Shown here: in pieces, positions 6,720-7,923 of the stretch
Layout of the letters: each line of letters opens with the position of its first letter
Numbering within the stretch: position 1 is the stretch's first letter
Assembly: GCA_020718945.1 (NCBI GenBank)
Contig: DYRB01000061.1
Coordinates: 1 to 7,923, forward strand
DNA from: Lamprocystis purpurea
Lineage (GTDB): Bacteria; Pseudomonadota; Gammaproteobacteria; Chromatiales; Chromatiaceae
DNA: 7,923 nt
Reading direction: 5' to 3'
Translations under genes and position numbers: made by a program
The notes under the pieces: model-generated
Seen by the model: the letters and a program-made list of their open reading frames with translations, nothing else
What the model was told of the DNA's origin: nothing
Database searches by the model: none

Positions 6720-7511
6720 CTAAGCGAAGACCGCGAAGCGACGGGCGGTGGCGGTACCCAGGATCTGCGGGGTCTGGGGCAGCCGGTTGCTGGGCAGGTA
6801 CTCGCGCACGGCGTTGAACCAGGCGTCGTAGTTGACCGGGCTACGCTCGCGCAGGGTCTTCAGGGCATAGTAGGTGAAGGCCCCGTTGGGACGGCCCTGG
6901 AAGCTGGTGTCGTAGGAATACTCGGTGTCCTTGCAGCCGGACAGCAGCAGGTCGCCGCCGCTGCGCCGCAGCCCGCTCACCAGGCGGGGGGTATCCGCCC
7001 CGACCCTGGGCAGTTCCTCCGGCGACATCCAGGCCTCCAGGGGCAGGAAGCGGGCCCGCGGCCCGCCTGGGTCCAGGTCGTCCTCCTTGCCGCGGATGAC
7101 CGAGCCCGAATGGCAACTGTCGGAGAGGAGCAGGATGCGCACCCCGGCCGCCCGGGCAGCGAACAGGGCGCCGATCTGGTCGTCCAGCAAGGGCCCCTTG
7201 GTCCCGATGTCATAGGGGCAGAGCCCCTCGTCGCGGCCGTCGGGCTCGTCGCCGGAACTGTCCGGGACCCAGGTCCCGTGACCCGAGTAGGTAATCACCA
7301 GGGTGTCGCCGCTCCGGGCGGCACCGATCAGGGCGGTGATGGCGGCGACCATGGCGGCCTTGGTCGCCTGGGCGTCGATCAGGGAACTCAGGGTGAAGCC
7401 GCGGCGGGTCAGCTCCGCCGCCCAGTCCCGGGCGTCGTTGACGCAACCGGCCAGATCATTGGCGGTACCGGGGTAATCGTTGATGCCGATGCAAAGCGCC
7501 TTCTTGGTCAT
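6720..7511 (-). CDS. Caspase-fold protease, metacaspase-like (peptidase C14)
   Basis: This 263-residue protein is almost entirely one caspase-fold catalytic domain. It opens with the first core strand (K-A-L-C-I-G-I-N-D-Y-P, 4-14) followed by N-D-L-A-G-C-V-N-D-A, the typical start of bacterial metacaspase-like p20 domains. The catalytic His78 is in Y-S-G-H-G-T and Cys133 is in D-S-C-H-S-G. Asp131, two residues before the Cys, is the family feature linked with cleavage after Arg or Lys rather than Asp. A p10-like end follows: L-S-G-C-K-D-T-E-Y-S-Y (190-200) and G-A-F-T-Y-Y-A-L (210-217). There is no prodomain, signal peptide or extra targeting domain, so regulation probably comes from a partner or small molecule. 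The ATG at 7511 has GGAG 10 bases upstream. It is the first intact gene of the cluster and precedes the CHAT fusion by 70 bases; the fusion protein is the obvious candidate substrate or partner (inference). Confidence 0.92.
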   Translation of the reverse strand: MTKKALCIGINDYPGTANDLAGCVNDARDWAAELTRRGFTLSSLIDAQATKAAMVAAITALIGAARSGDTLVITYSGHGTWVPDSSGDEPDGRDEGLCPYDIGTKGPLLDDQIGALFAARAAGVRILLLSDSCHSGSVIRGKEDDLDPGGPRARFLPLEAWMSPEELPRVGADTPRLVSGLRRSGGDLLLSGCKDTEYSYDTSFQGRPNGAFTYYALKTLRERSPVNYDAWFNAVREYLPSNRLPQTPQILGTATARRFAVFA

Positions 7512-7521
7512 GGGATCAGGT

Positions 7522-7525
7522 CTCC
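7522..7525 (-). promoter_or_regulatory. Ribosome binding site of the caspase gene
   Basis: The minus strand reads GGAG, 10 bases before the ATG at 7509-7511. Spacing is at the long end of normal, but no better in-frame start is visible and the first core beta strand begins right after this Met. Confidence 0.45.
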
Positions 7526-7549
7526 ATAGATGCCGTTGAGTCTACGCAG

Positions 7550-7572
7550 GGGACCGGGCCGACCCCGGTCTC
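7550..7572 (-). other. GC-rich stem-loop after the ClC remnant, before the caspase gene
   Basis: GACCGGG (7552-7558) pairs perfectly with CCCGGTC (7564-7570) around a 5-base loop, CCGAC on the plus strand. A wobble pair and a G-C pair extend it at the base. It overlaps the stop of the ClC-derived frame and lies 38 bases before the caspase start codon. No U-tract follows. It might be the old 3' end of the channel gene or part of the caspase leader. Confidence 0.45.
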
Positions 7573-7852
7573 AGGCGGCAACTATAGGGCAGGATCGGGG
7601 TTTCGGCAGGGTCATCTCCGTGACCATCAGGATCGCCATCAAGGGGGCATGGGTAGTCCCGGCCAGCATGGCCCCCATGCCGACCACCGCATAGGCGCTG
7701 GGCGGGGCCGTGCCGACGGGCAGGACCGCCTGGACCAGGGCGCCGAACAGGGCCCCGAGCAGGGCCCCGACGAACAGCGTCGGGGTGAAGGCCCCGCCCA
7801 CGGCCCCGGAGCCGTGGGCCCAGCACCGGCAGCCGCGGGCGGCGCGGCGGTG
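7571..7852 (-). pseudogene. C-terminal remnant of a ClC-family chloride channel/transporter
   Basis: One minus-strand frame encodes a clear piece of a ClC protein: G-S-G-A-V-G-G-A-F-T-P-T-L-F-V-G-A (the conserved GxxxGGxFxPxLxxGA signature for a chloride-binding segment), then Y-A-V-V-G-M-G-A-M-L-A-G-T-T-H-A-P-L, then I-L-M-V-T-E-M-T. ClC proteins have over 400 residues; only about 80 match here. Upstream in the same frame is a TGA at 7853-7855, preceded by sequence unlike the helix expected before this motif. Downstream, homology ends just after the E-M-T motif, where the helix bearing the conserved Tyr should follow; the frame stops at 7571-7573. Another frame gives E-T-P-I-L-P-Y-S, a possible frameshifted continuation. 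I read it as a truncated, frameshifted pseudogene. A sequencing error in an otherwise longer gene is the main alternative, because the window ends nearby. Confidence 0.65.
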
Positions 7853-7923
7853 TCAGGTCCAGGCGGCATCAGCCCTGGGGGGACCGGGGCGAGTTCCGAC
7901 GCCGGCGGGGTCGGTTCCGGGGT

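Noticed and set aside
1139..6817. 1892-codon open frame on the plus strand, antisense to the CHAT gene
   Set aside because: Its translation is a Gln/Gly/Pro/Ala-rich string with no motifs, and it is in exact codon register with the CHAT gene, so its openness follows from that gene's codon bias.
6648..7529. 293-codon plus-strand open frame opposite the caspase gene
   Set aside because: The minus strand encodes an unmistakable caspase domain here; the plus-strand product is a Gly/Val/Gln-rich shadow.
7526..7640. Possible sigma-70 promoter upstream of the caspase gene (TTGCCG with TAGACT)
   Set aside because: The two hexamers are about 31 bases apart, far from the usual 16-18, and the -10 candidate is weak, so I do not call a promoter.
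1..7923. CRISPR array, tRNA, rRNA, insertion sequence or attachment site
   Set aside because: No regularly spaced repeats, tRNA-like cloverleaf, transposase motif or paired terminal repeats were found on either strand.

Overview
The window is very GC-rich. All four intact genes lie on the minus strand and read from high to low coordinates. Codon use is extremely biased: the 1839-codon central gene has no TTA, CTA or TCA codon at all. This bias, the REP-like palindrome at the left edge and the gene types suggest a high-GC proteobacterium, plausibly a gammaproteobacterium such as a purple sulfur bacterium (Chromatiaceae). The taxonomic assignment is an inference, not something read directly.

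Layout in transcription order: (a) the right edge (7571-7923) holds a decayed C-terminal piece of a ClC chloride channel, with a Pro/Ala-rich open frame running in from outside the window; (b) 6720-7511 is a compact metacaspase-type caspase-fold protease with its His/Cys dyad intact; (c) 1130-6649 is a 1839-residue protein combining two alpha/beta-hydrolase (lipase-like) domains, an unassigned domain, a CHAT (caspase-like) protease domain with its His/Cys dyad, and a helical TPR-like tail; (d) 540-1112 is an M15-type zinc peptidase starting 17 bases after the preceding stop codon; (e) 95-463 is a PaaI-like hotdog thioesterase; (f) 1-94 is non-coding, with a tandem duplication at the thioesterase stop and a REP-like palindrome.

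The caspase and CHAT/lipase genes form the core of interest: two clan CD proteases encoded back to back, the second built onto two candidate lipid- or ester-cleaving domains separated by an Arg-rich linker. The metacaspase has the acidic residue before its catalytic Cys (D-S-C-H-S-G) typical of enzymes that cut after Arg or Lys, so it could cut that linker. The working hypothesis is a protease-activated effector system, for defence or regulated cell death, in which proteolysis controls a membrane- or ester-attacking enzyme. The M15 peptidase may be a third member because it is tightly spaced. The thioesterase looks like a metabolic bystander that may be co-transcribed. GC-rich stem-loops sit in the gaps before the caspase, CHAT and thioesterase genes; none has a U-tract, so none is a standard terminator. 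No convincing sigma-70 promoter was found.
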